DNA of 64,000 bases from Pseudidiomarina salinarum (GTDB taxonomy: Bacteria; Pseudomonadota; Gammaproteobacteria; Enterobacterales; Alteromonadaceae). A program made the translations under genes and the position numbers. Each line of letters opens with the position of its first letter. Within the stretch, counting starts at the first letter, position 1. The stretch lies in NCBI RefSeq assembly GCF_000753715.1, contig NZ_JPER01000001.1, positions 1,087,809 to 1,151,808 of the forward strand, given 5' to 3'. This document shows, one piece after another, positions 1 through 10,031 of this stretch. The notes under the pieces are model-generated. The model was given only the letters and a program-made list of their open reading frames with translations. It was not told where the DNA came from and did not search any database.

Positions 1-243
1 TTTATGTTTGAACTGTCGTGGGAATGGCTGGGTAACAGCATCACCACCATTGGCCCGGCTTTTCTGCTTGGCTGCCTGATTATGGCGGTGGTCAGCAGTA
101 TCGTAGGTTACTTTGCCATCCGCTTATTGTGGCGACAATCCGTCGTCAGTGCCTGGCGCTCACGCCGGGCCCGCATGAAACGCCGGAATGTCGCAAAAAG
201 TGCCGCAAAGAGCGCCGCTAAGAAGAAAGATCAGCTACGCTGA
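1..243 (+). CDS. DUF2062 family membrane protein, C-terminal fragment
   Basis: The reading frame is already open at base 1, so the gene starts left of the window and only about 80 C-terminal residues are visible. They hold one hydrophobic segment (FLLGCLIMAVVSSIVGYFAI) followed by a tail very rich in Arg, Lys and Ala. This hydrophobic segment plus basic tail is what I recall of the end of DUF2062 proteins, small inner-membrane proteins of unknown function. The stop codon lies just inside the end of lolE, which converges on it from the other strand. The first ATG, at base 4, is probably internal. The family assignment rests on a short segment and is moderate. Confidence 0.6.
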   Translation, partial: FMFELSWEWLGNSITTIGPAFLLGCLIMAVVSSIVGYFAIRLLWRQSVVSAWRSRRARMKRRNVAKSAAKSAAKKKDQLR

Positions 244-1463
244 ATCGCCTGAATCACCTGCGTCCGTGAGGCATACCAGGCCGGATACAAGGTCGCCAGC
301 GCACTCATGACGACCGCAATCAGCGACACCAGCACCACATCCTGCCACTGCAGGCTGACCGGAATCTCACTCACAAAGTACACATCGCTGGCTAATATCG
401 TCCGGCCAGTCAGGTATTCGATAAACTTCATCAGATCCGGTAAAGCCAGGCTCAGGCCGATACCGCCTATTGCGCCGATAATGATACCAAGCAAACCGTT
501 CTGCAGGCCCTGCCAGATAAATATCCGCAATACTGCGCTCTGGCGCAGCCCCATGGTGCGTAAAATACCTATATGCCGCTGTTTTTCCTGCACTGTCATG
601 ATCAGGGTCGACACGATGTTAAATGACGCGACCGCTAATACCAGCACCAGCACCAGATACATAACCAGCCGCACCAGTTGAATATCCCGGTATAAATGCC
701 CCTGCGAGCGCATCCAGTGATCGAGGTACAGATAGTCGTTCAACTCATGCCCCACCTCGTTTGCCACCTGCTGGGCGGCAAAAATATCCCGTACTTCAAG
801 TTCAACACTGGTAACGCCCGAAGCAACGCCAATCAGATCGCGGGCCGTATCCAGGTTCACATAGGCATACTGGTGATCAACCTGGCCGCCGAAGCTGAAA
901 GTTCCCAGCAACTCCAGCCGGATCCGCCGTGGCTCGCGAAAGCTACCCTGCTCGGCCACCAGCAGGGTGACAGAATCGCCCTTACTAAGCTTGAGATCAG
1001 CGGCTAACTGCTTACCCAGCACCACGCCGCGCGGCGTTTGCTGCAACGTGGACCAGACCTCATCATCCATATAGTCAGTAATGGCCCGCTGTTGATCAGT
1101 GGCAATGCCTTCTACCTGCACACCGGTGAAGCGCGTACCTTGCTGCACCATAGCCTGAGTACGGATGACAGGACGGGCGGCAATAACTTGCGGGTGAGCC
1201 AGGCTTTTGCGGATGACATCTTCAGGATCGCGAAGCGTTCCTTTTACCGCAGTGAACTCAACCTGGGGGACCAGGCTCAGAAAGCGCTGCTCCAGCATGG
1301 TTTCAAAACCGTTCATGACGCTAAGGCCGGCAATCAGCACCATACTGCCCAGCGCGATTCCCAACGTGGAAGACGCGGAAATAAAACTCAGAAAGCCACT
1401 GCGTTCCTGTTTGCGGCGAAAGCGCCGTGCCAGCGACCAGCTAAGCGGCCAGCGACCAATCAT
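231..1463 (-). CDS. lolE: Lipoprotein-releasing ABC transporter permease LolE
   Basis: Permease of the LolCDE complex, which extracts mature outer-membrane lipoproteins from the inner membrane and passes them to LolA. The 410-aa protein has the MacB/FtsX plan: one N-terminal membrane helix (about residues 25-50, with VLIAGLSVMNGFE), a large periplasmic domain, then three C-terminal helices from about residue 270, including the conserved TLIMTVQEKQRHIGILRTMG stretch. It is the third gene of lolC-lolD-lolE and its start overlaps the end of lolD by 4 bp. It is named LolE rather than LolC from its position after lolD, as in Escherichia coli; the two permeases are paralogues of similar length. Confidence 0.9.
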   Translation of the reverse strand: MIGRWPLSWSLARRFRRKQERSGFLSFISASSTLGIALGSMVLIAGLSVMNGFETMLEQRFLSLVPQVEFTAVKGTLRDPEDVIRKSLAHPQVIAARPVIRTQAMVQQGTRFTGVQVEGIATDQQRAITDYMDDEVWSTLQQTPRGVVLGKQLAADLKLSKGDSVTLLVAEQGSFREPRRIRLELLGTFSFGGQVDHQYAYVNLDTARDLIGVASGVTSVELEVRDIFAAQQVANEVGHELNDYLYLDHWMRSQGHLYRDIQLVRLVMYLVLVLVLAVASFNIVSTLIMTVQEKQRHIGILRTMGLRQSAVLRIFIWQGLQNGLLGIIIGAIGGIGLSLALPDLMKFIEYLTGRTILASDVYFVSEIPVSLQWQDVVLVSLIAVVMSALATLYPAWYASRTQVIQAIQRS

Positions 1464-2158
1464 AGCGGCGCCTCAGCTGTTGCCGGCAGCAGTTGCCCGT
1501 GATGCAATTCAAGGGTGCGCGGCAGCTGTGCCGCCAGGGTGCGATCGTGGGTGACAATGACAAAAGCTGTGGCGAACTCGCGATTGAGTTCCTGCATCAG
1601 GCTGAATACTTGTTTGGCGGTGACATCATCGAGGTTACCCGTCGGCTCATCCGCCATCACCACGCTGGGGCTGTTGGCCAGCGCCCGGGCGATAGCGACC
1701 CGCTGCCGCTCACCACCGGACAGCTCTGACGGCCGATGGGTGCCACGATCCTGCAGCCCCACCCGCTCCAGTAATCCCTGCGCTTTGATACGGGCATCCT
1801 TTGCCGACATACCGGCGATCAGCAGCGGCATAGCCACATTCTCCAGCGCGGTGAATTCCGGTAACAAATGGTGAAACTGATAGATAAAGCCCAGCTCCCG
1901 GTTGCGCCAGTCCGCCAGGTGATTCGCTGACCAGCGCTGAATGGGTTTGCCTTCAAATAACACTTGCCCCGAAGTCGGCTGATCCAGGCCGCCCAGACAA
2001 TGCAACAAGGTGCTTTTACCGGATCCGGAACTGCCAACCACCGCCAGCATCTCACCCTTCCTGATGGTAAAGCTGATGCCATCCAGCACCCGCAGCTGGT
2101 GAGCGCCGTCCTGATAGACACGGCTAAGTTGCTGACATTCAAGTATTGCTTCAGTCAT
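1460..2158 (-). CDS. lolD: Lipoprotein-releasing ABC transporter ATPase LolD
   Basis: ATPase subunit of LolCDE that drives lipoprotein release from the inner membrane. The 232-aa protein shows the full ABC set: Walker A GSSGSGKST near residue 42, signature LSGGERQRVAIARAL near residue 145, Walker B VVMADEPTGNLD and a switch His (IVTHD). It lies between the two permease genes, 6 bp from the lolC stop and overlapping the lolE start, so the three genes form one transcript. Length and motifs fit the MacB/LolD group; the gene context fixes it as LolD. Confidence 0.95.
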   Translation of the reverse strand: MTEAILECQQLSRVYQDGAHQLRVLDGISFTIRKGEMLAVVGSSGSGKSTLLHCLGGLDQPTSGQVLFEGKPIQRWSANHLADWRNRELGFIYQFHHLLPEFTALENVAMPLLIAGMSAKDARIKAQGLLERVGLQDRGTHRPSELSGGERQRVAIARALANSPSVVMADEPTGNLDDVTAKQVFSLMQELNREFATAFVIVTHDRTLAAQLPRTLELHHGQLLPATAEAPL

Positions 2159-2164
2159 AATTCC

Positions 2165-3406
2165 TCACTCATAACGCAGGGCTTCAGCTGGCAGCACACG
2201 GCTGGCCCGCCACGCCGGATACAGAGTCGCCAGCAGTGTCAGAATCACTGCCACCAGCACAATCAGGGTAATTTGTTCAGCTTCCATCAGTACCGGCAGA
2301 CCACCGGTTCCGGCCATACCGGTATTAATTCCTAACACATCCAGTATATTGTTCAGGTACAGGCAGGTTGCTAAGCCCACCAGTAAACCACCAATACTGC
2401 CGATCACGCCGTTGCTCAGGCCCTGCACCATAAACATCAGATACAGACTGCGGCGACGCAAGCCCATGGTCTGCAGAATCGCGATATCCGCGCGCTTATC
2501 CTGAATCAGCATCATCAGTGACGAAACGATATTAAAGGCCGCCACCGCGATAATAAGCCCCAGCATCAGGCTGACCATGCGTTTTTCCATGCTCACGGCA
2601 TCAAAGAGCTCGCCGTAGCGCTCGCGCCAGCTTTCCAGCTGATAATCGTCACTTAACACGGCCTGCAATTGTTGCTGCGCCGGTAATGCCTGGAACGGAT
2701 CCTCAAAGTAGTAGCGTAACCCGGATACCTCGCCATCGGCCATCCTCAATAAACGTGCGGCATCGACGCCATGCATGATGAGTAATTGGCTATCGGCTTC
2801 GGATTGCATGGCGATAATACCGGCGACGGTAAAGCGGCGCTGGGCCGGCATCAGCCCCAGTGGCGTGTACATGCCGCCCGCTGCCGCGATTACCCGCAGC
2901 GAGTCACCGGGCCACACATCCAGTTCCTGCGCTAACGCCTGACCGATAAGAATCCGGTAACTACCGGGCACCAGTGCCTCAAGTTCACCAACCTGTAAAT
3001 GCTCGCGCAGCGGTCGCATCTGCACTTCACTGCCCGGCGCATCAGGAAAAACACCCTGAATAAGCACCGGCCGCAACCGGCCTGCGCCCTGAATAACCCC
3101 GGCGCTACTTACTTGCGGCAGCACCGCGCGCTGCCCTTCCACTACCGGTAGCCGCGCGGCCAGTTGCTGCCAGTCGCGCAGGCCTTTTTGATCCACCGGG
3201 GTTACGGTCAGCTGGGGTACTACGCCTAAAATGCGTTGTTTAAGTTCCTGCTCAAAGCCATTCATTACCGAGCCGACTACGATAAGCGCAGCGACGCCCA
3301 CCAGAATACCCGCCAGCGCGAAGCGATTAATAAACCGCGTAAAGCGGCTGCCATGGCGAGCACGGCTATAACGTGAGCCAAGAAATAAAGCGGTCGGCTG
3401 AAACAT
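2165..3406 (-). CDS. lolC: Lipoprotein-releasing ABC transporter permease LolC
   Basis: First gene of the lolCDE operon and the other inner-membrane permease. I place the start at the ATG at 3406 (MFQPTALFLGSRYSR), giving 413 aa. The frame stays open upstream to 3529, but the extra 41 residues look non-native and would push towards mfd. The fold is one N-terminal helix (about residues 25-50, with GSVMNGFEQELK), a periplasmic domain and three C-terminal helices, with the conserved SSLMMLIQDKRADIAILQTM motif near residue 280. In known LolC a periplasmic hook contacts LolA; I did not resolve that here. The gene diverges from mfd across about 155 bp that must hold both promoters. Confidence 0.92.
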   Translation of the reverse strand: MFQPTALFLGSRYSRARHGSRFTRFINRFALAGILVGVAALIVVGSVMNGFEQELKQRILGVVPQLTVTPVDQKGLRDWQQLAARLPVVEGQRAVLPQVSSAGVIQGAGRLRPVLIQGVFPDAPGSEVQMRPLREHLQVGELEALVPGSYRILIGQALAQELDVWPGDSLRVIAAAGGMYTPLGLMPAQRRFTVAGIIAMQSEADSQLLIMHGVDAARLLRMADGEVSGLRYYFEDPFQALPAQQQLQAVLSDDYQLESWRERYGELFDAVSMEKRMVSLMLGLIIAVAAFNIVSSLMMLIQDKRADIAILQTMGLRRRSLYLMFMVQGLSNGVIGSIGGLLVGLATCLYLNNILDVLGINTGMAGTGGLPVLMEAEQITLIVLVAVILTLLATLYPAWRASRVLPAEALRYE

Positions 3407-3561
3407 AGTTTTCCCAGAATTCTCCCAGAGTTCTCCCAGATTCAAGCGCCAGGTAGGTGCGCTGCAAGCATAAAGAAATCTGCGCGCTGATCCAAGCAGC
3501 AAGTTCAGGTATACTTTATTGCAATCCATTTGCAGTCACGTAGCAGAGACTTACCCCATTC

Positions 3562-6500
3562 ATGACAAAGGCTTCCATTTTAACTCCGCCCAAGCCCCTG
3601 AACGCCACCAAAGATATAACCTGGCAGCAGCTTTCCGGTAGTAGCGTGGCGCTGGCCCTGGGGCAGCTTACCGAGCAGCATCAGCGTCCGGTTCTGATCG
3701 TCACGCCCGACGCGCCTCAGGCACACCGGCTCGAGCAGGAAATCCGCTATTTTGCGCCCAGCCTGCGCGACCAGATCATGGTCTTTCCCGACTGGGAAAC
3801 CTTGCCCTACGACAGCTTTTCGCCCCATCAGGACATCATCTCCGAACGGCTGAGCGTACTGGCACGCCTGCCTGACATGCAGCGCGGCGCCCTCATTGTG
3901 TCGATCAATACCCTGATGCACCGTATTGCGCCGACGGGCTATGTCAGCGGACAGGCCTTACAGCTCAATAAAGGCCAGGTGCTGGATATCCACGGCTTGC
4001 GGCAGCGGCTTGAACGGGCCGGCTACCGCCATGTGCATCAGGTGATGGAACATGGCGAATTCTGCGCGCGGGGCTCGTTGCTCGACTTGTATCCGATGGG
4101 CAGCACTGAGCCCTACCGCATCGACTTTTTTGATGAAGAAATTGACTCAATCCGGGTCTTTGATCCCGAAACCCAGTTGTCATCGACTGAAATCGAAGCA
4201 ATAAACCTGCTGCCGGCCCATGAGTTCCCAACAACCCCCAGTGCCATCGACGGGTTCCGGGCGCGCTACCGCGAGCAATTTGGCGCCTCCAATGAGCGGG
4301 ATTCTGTTTATCACCAGGTATCCAACCGCCAGTTCCCGGGCGGTATCGAGTATTATCTGCCGCTGTTTTTTGACGAAACAGCCAGCTTATTCGATTATCT
4401 GCCGGAAGATACACTGCTGGTTACCTTCGGCGACCTGCAGGGCAGCCTCGACTCACTCTGGCACGATGTACTGCAGCGCTATGAACAGCGTCGCTACGAC
4501 ACCCTGCGGCCGTTACTGCCGCCCAATGAGTTGTTTCTGCCCGTTGATCAAATTCACAGCCAGTTTAAAAATCTGCCACGGATCCGGGCCTTTGTACCCG
4601 ACGATAAAGCCCAACCAGGCCCACAAAAGTTCGCCACTCAGCCAATCGGCGAGATTGCCGTTGATCACCAGCTTAAAGATCCGCTGCAAAAGCTGCGCGC
4701 ACGGCTGGACCAAAGCTTTTCAGCCGGCTATCGCGTGTTATTCGCGGTGGAATCTGCAGGACGCCGTGAAACCTTACGCGAGTTGCTGGGCCCGCTGCTA
4801 CTCAATTTGCCTGAGGTAAGCACCTTCGCAGACTTTATTGCCGGCCGCGAACCCGCAGCAATCACCGTAAGCCCGGTGATTAATTCGTTTGAGATCACCG
4901 AACAGAAAGTGCTGGTGATCACCGAGACTGAATTGCTTGGCAATCGCATTGTGCAACGCCGCCGGCGCGATCAAAAAGCCGCCATCAGCACTGAACAGAT
5001 GGTGCGCAACCTTGCTGAACTGCGTATTGGCCAGCCGGTGGTTCACATTGATCATGGCGTTGGTCGCTACCAGGGTTTGCAGACGCTGGATACCGGTGGT
5101 GTTACCACTGAATTTGTAACTATTGAATACGCGGGCAACAGTAAACTCTACGTGCCGGTCGCCTCACTGCATGTGCTTAGCCGCTACAGCGGCGGCGAGG
5201 AAGCCAGCGCACCGCTGCATAAGCTCGGTAACGATCACTGGGAAAAAGCCAAACGCAAAGCAGCTGAAAAGATCCGCGACGTGGCTGCGGAACTGCTTGA
5301 TGTTTACGCGCAACGAGAAGCCAAGCCCGGCTACAGCTATCAGCTTAACCAGGACGATTATCAGCGGTTTGCCAACAGCTTCCCGTTCGAAGAAACCGAA
5401 GATCAGCAGGTCGCTATCAACGCGGTGCTTGACGACATGCAATCTAATCGTGCCATGGACCGGCTGGTCTGTGGGGATGTCGGCTTCGGTAAAACCGAAG
5501 TGGCCATGCGCGCCGCCTTTGTAGCGGTTAATGACAGCAAACAGGTGGCAGTACTGGTACCAACCACCTTGCTGGCCCAGCAGCATTACGAGAACTTTAA
5601 AGACCGCTTTGCCGATACGCCAATCCGCGTCGAAGTGCTGTCACGCTTTAAAACCGGTAAGCAGACCACGCAAATACTTGCTGATCTGGAAGCCGGCAAA
5701 ATCGATCTGGTGATTGGTACCCACAAGCTGTTGCAAAACGACATTAAGTTTCAGGATCTGGGCCTGCTCATTGTCGATGAGGAACACCGTTTTGGTGTGC
5801 GCCAGAAAGAGTCTATCAAACGCCTGCGGGCGGATGTAGACATCCTTACGCTGACCGCGACCCCTATTCCGCGCACCCTGAATATGGCAATGCACGGCGT
5901 GCGCGACTTATCGATTATCGCCACCCCACCGGCCAAGCGCCTGGCGGTGAAGACCTTTGTCCGCGAATACGATAAAGCTACCGTCCGCGAAGCCGTACTG
6001 CGGGAGATTTTACGTGGTGGCCAGGTCTATTTTCTCCATAACAACGTCACCACCATTGCCAAGGCCGCCGAAGACCTTGCCGAATTGGTGCCCGAAGCGC
6101 GGATCACTGTCGCCCACGGGCAAATGCGTGAGCGCGACCTTGAGCGCATTATGTCGGACTTTTATCACCAGCGTTATAACGTGCTGGTCTGCACCACCAT
6201 TGTCGAGACCGGTATCGATATACCCACGGCCAATACCATCATTATGGACCGCGCTGACCATCTGGGCCTGGCGCAGATGCATCAGTTGCGCGGCCGGGTT
6301 GGTCGTTCGCATCACCAGGCCTATGCCTATCTGCTCACGCCTAATGCCAAGCGGATTACCAAGGACGCTCTGAAGCGCCTGGAGGCCATCGCGCAGCTGG
6401 AAGACTTAGGCGCTGGCTTCATGCTCGCCACCCATGACCTGGAAATCCGCGGCGCCGGCGAACTGTTGGGGGATGAGCAAAGCGGCCAGATCGAGACCAT

Positions 6501-7038
6501 CGGCTTCACCTTGTATATGGACATGCTGGAACAAGCCGTAACGGCCCTTCGCGAAGGCCGCGAGCCGGCTCTTGATCAGTTGCTCAATGCACAGTCTGAA
6601 GTGGATCTGCGGGTGCCGGCGCTACTGCCTGAAACCTATATTCCCGACGTCAATATTCGGCTCAGCCTGTACAAACGCATTGCCAGCTCAGACGACAGTC
6701 AAACGCTACATGAACTGCAGGTAGAAATGATCGATCGTTTCGGTCTGCTGCCTGATTCAGTGAAAAATCTGGTCCGGGTTACCGAGATTCGTAACCGCGC
6801 CGGCCGCCTGGGCATTCGCAAAATTGAAGGCAGCGCCCAGGGCATTACCTTCGAATTTGGCGAACAAACCAAGGTTTCGCCAAACTATTTAATTACCCTG
6901 ATCCAGCAGAGTCCGGCCGACTATCGTCTTGATGGTCCCAATCGTTTACGTATTCTTCGCAAAATCGAAGATACTCATGGGCGGATGAAACTGGTAGAGT
7001 TCCTACTTGACGAATTTGCACAACATAGCAGCAATTAA
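3562..7038 (+). CDS. mfd: Transcription-repair coupling factor Mfd
   Basis: SF2 DNA translocase that removes RNA polymerase stalled at lesions and recruits UvrA for nucleotide excision repair. The 1158-aa length is typical. The N-terminal third is the UvrB-like module; a CarD-like RNA polymerase interaction domain follows near residue 490 (GQPVVHIDHGVGRYQGL); the helicase core has Walker A GDVGFGKTEVAMR, motif II DEEHRF, TATPIPRTL, and motif VI QLRGRVGRS; a C-terminal TRCF domain ends the protein. The start ATG follows a purine-rich stretch. The neighbour on the right is csiV, an arrangement known in Vibrio, Shewanella and Alteromonas relatives. Confidence 0.98.
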   Translation: MTKASILTPPKPLNATKDITWQQLSGSSVALALGQLTEQHQRPVLIVTPDAPQAHRLEQEIRYFAPSLRDQIMVFPDWETLPYDSFSPHQDIISERLSVLARLPDMQRGALIVSINTLMHRIAPTGYVSGQALQLNKGQVLDIHGLRQRLERAGYRHVHQVMEHGEFCARGSLLDLYPMGSTEPYRIDFFDEEIDSIRVFDPETQLSSTEIEAINLLPAHEFPTTPSAIDGFRARYREQFGASNERDSVYHQVSNRQFPGGIEYYLPLFFDETASLFDYLPEDTLLVTFGDLQGSLDSLWHDVLQRYEQRRYDTLRPLLPPNELFLPVDQIHSQFKNLPRIRAFVPDDKAQPGPQKFATQPIGEIAVDHQLKDPLQKLRARLDQSFSAGYRVLFAVESAGRRETLRELLGPLLLNLPEVSTFADFIAGREPAAITVSPVINSFEITEQKVLVITETELLGNRIVQRRRRDQKAAISTEQMVRNLAELRIGQPVVHIDHGVGRYQGLQTLDTGGVTTEFVTIEYAGNSKLYVPVASLHVLSRYSGGEEASAPLHKLGNDHWEKAKRKAAEKIRDVAAELLDVYAQREAKPGYSYQLNQDDYQRFANSFPFEETEDQQVAINAVLDDMQSNRAMDRLVCGDVGFGKTEVAMRAAFVAVNDSKQVAVLVPTTLLAQQHYENFKDRFADTPIRVEVLSRFKTGKQTTQILADLEAGKIDLVIGTHKLLQNDIKFQDLGLLIVDEEHRFGVRQKESIKRLRADVDILTLTATPIPRTLNMAMHGVRDLSIIATPPAKRLAVKTFVREYDKATVREAVLREILRGGQVYFLHNNVTTIAKAAEDLAELVPEARITVAHGQMRERDLERIMSDFYHQRYNVLVCTTIVETGIDIPTANTIIMDRADHLGLAQMHQLRGRVGRSHHQAYAYLLTPNAKRITKDALKRLEAIAQLEDLGAGFMLATHDLEIRGAGELLGDEQSGQIETIGFTLYMDMLEQAVTALREGREPALDQLLNAQSEVDLRVPALLPETYIPDVNIRLSLYKRIASSDDSQTLHELQVEMIDRFGLLPDSVKNLVRVTEIRNRAGRLGIRKIEGSAQGITFEFGEQTKVSPNYLITLIQQSPADYRLDGPNRLRILRKIEDTHGRMKLVEFLLDEFAQHSSN

Positions 7039-7048
7039 GAGGATTACT

Positions 7049-8125
7049 ATGGCAAGGTTCTGTCGGTTACTGACAGCCGCACTGCTGGCAACTGCCGCTG
7101 GCAATGCCCTGGCTCAGTCTGATCCTGATAAATGGCGCTGGTTTGAAGTCGAAGTACTGATCTTCAGGCACCAGGCCAACACCGGCCCAGCAGAGGAATT
7201 TGCCTGGCAGGGACCCGGCCAGGCCACAGGGACCACCCGCGACCTGCTCACGCCTTATTATGCGCCTGACTTCCTGAGCTTTATCGGGGAAGCCCCGCCA
7301 TGTGAGCCTGACGAAAACGATCTGCTGCTGCAGGAAGACAGCTTACAGTGGATGTGTCATCGCCCGGAAGAACTCGAACCGACAGAAACCGCCGACTGGT
7401 ATCAGGCCGGGCGGCTGCTGGCGCTACTGCCACGCGCCCCGTCAACCGTCATTGACGGCGCCGGGGGAGACATCAACGAAGCCTCTCGTCCGTTTCTGCT
7501 ATCCGACGCCTACCACGAGCTGACCACCATGCGCCAGCAACTGGTCCAGCGTAATGTCGGACAACCCCTGTTGCATCTGGCCTACCGCCAGCCGGTTTTT
7601 AACCGGAATCAGCAGTACAAGTTCCGCCTGTTTGGGGGCCGGAACTACGGCCGTGAGTTTTTACCTTCAGGTTATGAAGTTCCGGATCCTGAGCAACAGC
7701 AAATTATCCCTGCCGATGCGCTGGATCAGTTACTGCAACTGACCGAGTCCGGCCAACTGAACTTTAGCGTTAAACCTGACCGGACACCGCCCCCGCCGCC
7801 GCTTCTTGATCCCCGGGCACCGGGTGAACTGATCGAGTCGGTATGGGAGCTGGACGGCGTCTTGCATATTTATCTGGTGGGAAATTACCTGCATGTCGAA
7901 AGTCAGCTGGAGCTGCGCGAGCCACAGCAGGTTGAATTCAGCACCACCAGCTTAGCCAGTCAGGCCACCCAGGCCCTGGTAAACAAGGGGCCGCAGCGCT
8001 TTTTACGGCGCTATGAGATCGCCCAGTTGCGACGGGTTATTTCGCACGAAACACATTACTTTGATAATCCCAGGTTAGGTCTGGTGGTACAAATCCGCCG
8101 CACCGACTTATCCGCTAAGCGCTAA
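7049..8125 (+). CDS. csiV: CsiV family periplasmic protein
   Basis: Exported protein of the CsiV family, described in Vibrio as a peptidoglycan-binding cell-shape and integrity factor. I choose the ATG at 7049 (MARFCRLLTAALLATAAGNALA), preceded by an AAGAGGA ribosome site; an in-frame ATG at 7007 would overlap mfd. Residues 1-22 form a signal peptide with a cleavage site near ALA-QSD. The mature start carries WRWFEVEVLIFRH, typical of the family, and a proline run near residue 250 separates the N- and C-terminal halves. It starts 10 bp after mfd and is probably co-transcribed with it. The precise biochemical role in this organism is inferred only from the family. Confidence 0.85.
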   Translation: MARFCRLLTAALLATAAGNALAQSDPDKWRWFEVEVLIFRHQANTGPAEEFAWQGPGQATGTTRDLLTPYYAPDFLSFIGEAPPCEPDENDLLLQEDSLQWMCHRPEELEPTETADWYQAGRLLALLPRAPSTVIDGAGGDINEASRPFLLSDAYHELTTMRQQLVQRNVGQPLLHLAYRQPVFNRNQQYKFRLFGGRNYGREFLPSGYEVPDPEQQQIIPADALDQLLQLTESGQLNFSVKPDRTPPPPPLLDPRAPGELIESVWELDGVLHIYLVGNYLHVESQLELREPQQVEFSTTSLASQATQALVNKGPQRFLRRYEIAQLRRVISHETHYFDNPRLGLVVQIRRTDLSAKR

Positions 8126-8147
8126 AAAATTACTGGAAGCCCATCTC

Positions 8148-9938
8148 ATGAATCGTCCCGGTTTTATTAAATTAGGCCTTGCTGTTGTCACCCTGCTTGG
8201 CCTGGCGGCCTGCGACTCACCGGATCCAGTCGTTAACTGTGACTCGGCCACCCATACGCTGACTGAAGTACAAGGTACCGGTAATGCATCGCCGCTGGCT
8301 GGCGATTCCGTAGCGCTACGCGGCGTGGTTACCGCCACCTTTCAGGGCCCGGGCGAACTTGGCGGCTTTTACCTGAGCAGCCCCGCTGACACTGAAAATG
8401 CAACCGCCGGTATTTTTATTGCTACCGCAGCAAGCGACCATCAGGTAAAAGTTGGTGATGATGTGTGGGTGCAGGGGGTGGTTGAGGAAGCAAATCAGCA
8501 AACTCAGTTAAGCTCAGTGCAACAACTTCAGTTATGCGGCAGTGGCAAGCTACCGGAGCCCGTCACCCTCGAACTACCCGTTGCTGATCGCCAGCAGTTT
8601 GAGGCGCTTGAAGGCGTGTTAGTTACCCTGCCCCAGAACCTCATCGTAAATGGCCATTATCAACTGGCACGCCACGGACAGTTTCAGGTCGCGCCTATCC
8701 GTATGTATACGCCCACGCAGGTCAGTGCGCCGGGCGCCGATGCCGCTGAACTCGCCGCGCGTTACCGCTTAATGCGTCTGACCATAGACGATAACCGCAG
8801 CCCGCAGCCGCGTGAGGTGATCTATCCCGCGCCGGCGCTGGCCGCCGACAACACCCTGCGTAGCGGCGATACCATTGAACCTGTAACCGGCATCCTGAGT
8901 GAATTTAACGGCGATTACCGGTTGCAGCCCACCACCCCGGTTCGGGTTAAGGTGACCAACCCCCGCCCGGCACCGCCAGCAGATGCACCAGCAGACAGCG
9001 TCCGGGTAGCGGCTTTCAACGTACTTAATTATTTTAACGGCGAAGGCGAAGCCAAAGCATTCCCTACCGAGCGCGGCGCCAAAACGCTGGCGGATTTTGA
9101 ACGTCAGCATCAGAAAATCCTGGCGGCGCTGATCGCCCTGGATGCGGATATTGTCGGCTTGATGGAAATTGAGAATGACGGCTTTGGTGAGCATAGTGCG
9201 ATTTATCAGCTTACCACCGCATTGCGCGAAGCGACCGGCGCGCCCTGGCAGTTTATTGACGCCACCAGCAACGCAGATGATGGCCGTTTTGGCACCGATG
9301 CCATTGCCAACGGACTGATTTACCGCGCCGACCGGGTCGCCCCGGTGGGTGACGTGCTGACCGTGCGCGCAGGCCCGTTTCTCAATCGCAGCCGTTTACC
9401 TATGATTCAGGGCTTTAAGCCAGCCGATGGTGCTGAGACCATGGTCATCGCCGTAAACCATTTTAAATCCAAAGGCTCCTGCCCGCAGGACTCAGCCAAC
9501 CCCAATGCCCGTCAGGGCGATGGCCAGGCGTGCTGGAATGCGGTGCGGGTTGAATCAGCCAGGCTACTCACCGACTTCATTGCCAGTCATCCGCAACTAA
9601 GTTCGCATCAGGCACGGGTACTGCTGGGCGATTTCAATGCCTATGCCATGGAAGATCCGATCCAGGCGTTACTGGCTCAGGGATACCATAATCTGGTCGA
9701 ATCCTTCGAGCCCGGCGGCTACTCCTATGTTTACGATGGCCAGGCAGGCAGCCTGGATCATTTACTGGTTTCTGACGCGCTGAAAAACCGGGTGCTGATG
9801 CAAAAGCACTGGTCGATAAACGCCGACGAGCCGACCGCCCTGCAATACCAGTATGGTGGTGATCAACCTGGCTGGTACGCACCAAATCCATACCGGTCTT
9901 CTGACCATGACCCCGTTTATGCGGATATTCAGTTTTAA
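8148..9938 (+). CDS. ExeM/NucH-type extracellular endonuclease, lipoprotein
   Basis: Secreted or surface-anchored nuclease of the ExeM/NucH group. The 596-aa product has a lipoprotein signal with lipobox LAAC (Cys near residue 21), an OB-like N-terminal domain (about residues 35-270, starting LTEVQGTG and containing VVEE), and a C-terminal endonuclease/exonuclease/phosphatase domain from about residue 285 (VRVAAFNVLNYF). Catalytic signatures are visible: LMEIENDG (metal Glu), VNHFKSKG, LLGDFNAY and SSDHDPV (His/Asp). The family degrades extracellular DNA for nutrient use or biofilm remodelling. It lies 22 bp after csiV but looks functionally unrelated. Confidence 0.88.
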   Translation: MNRPGFIKLGLAVVTLLGLAACDSPDPVVNCDSATHTLTEVQGTGNASPLAGDSVALRGVVTATFQGPGELGGFYLSSPADTENATAGIFIATAASDHQVKVGDDVWVQGVVEEANQQTQLSSVQQLQLCGSGKLPEPVTLELPVADRQQFEALEGVLVTLPQNLIVNGHYQLARHGQFQVAPIRMYTPTQVSAPGADAAELAARYRLMRLTIDDNRSPQPREVIYPAPALAADNTLRSGDTIEPVTGILSEFNGDYRLQPTTPVRVKVTNPRPAPPADAPADSVRVAAFNVLNYFNGEGEAKAFPTERGAKTLADFERQHQKILAALIALDADIVGLMEIENDGFGEHSAIYQLTTALREATGAPWQFIDATSNADDGRFGTDAIANGLIYRADRVAPVGDVLTVRAGPFLNRSRLPMIQGFKPADGAETMVIAVNHFKSKGSCPQDSANPNARQGDGQACWNAVRVESARLLTDFIASHPQLSSHQARVLLGDFNAYAMEDPIQALLAQGYHNLVESFEPGGYSYVYDGQAGSLDHLLVSDALKNRVLMQKHWSINADEPTALQYQYGGDQPGWYAPNPYRSSDHDPVYADIQF

Positions 9939-10031
9939 ACTGAATTCATTTTAACCGCTTGTCACATTCGTCGTCCCTGGTGCATCTTAGCTATAGTAAC
10001 TAGTACTGAGACAGCCACGGGACGACATCTT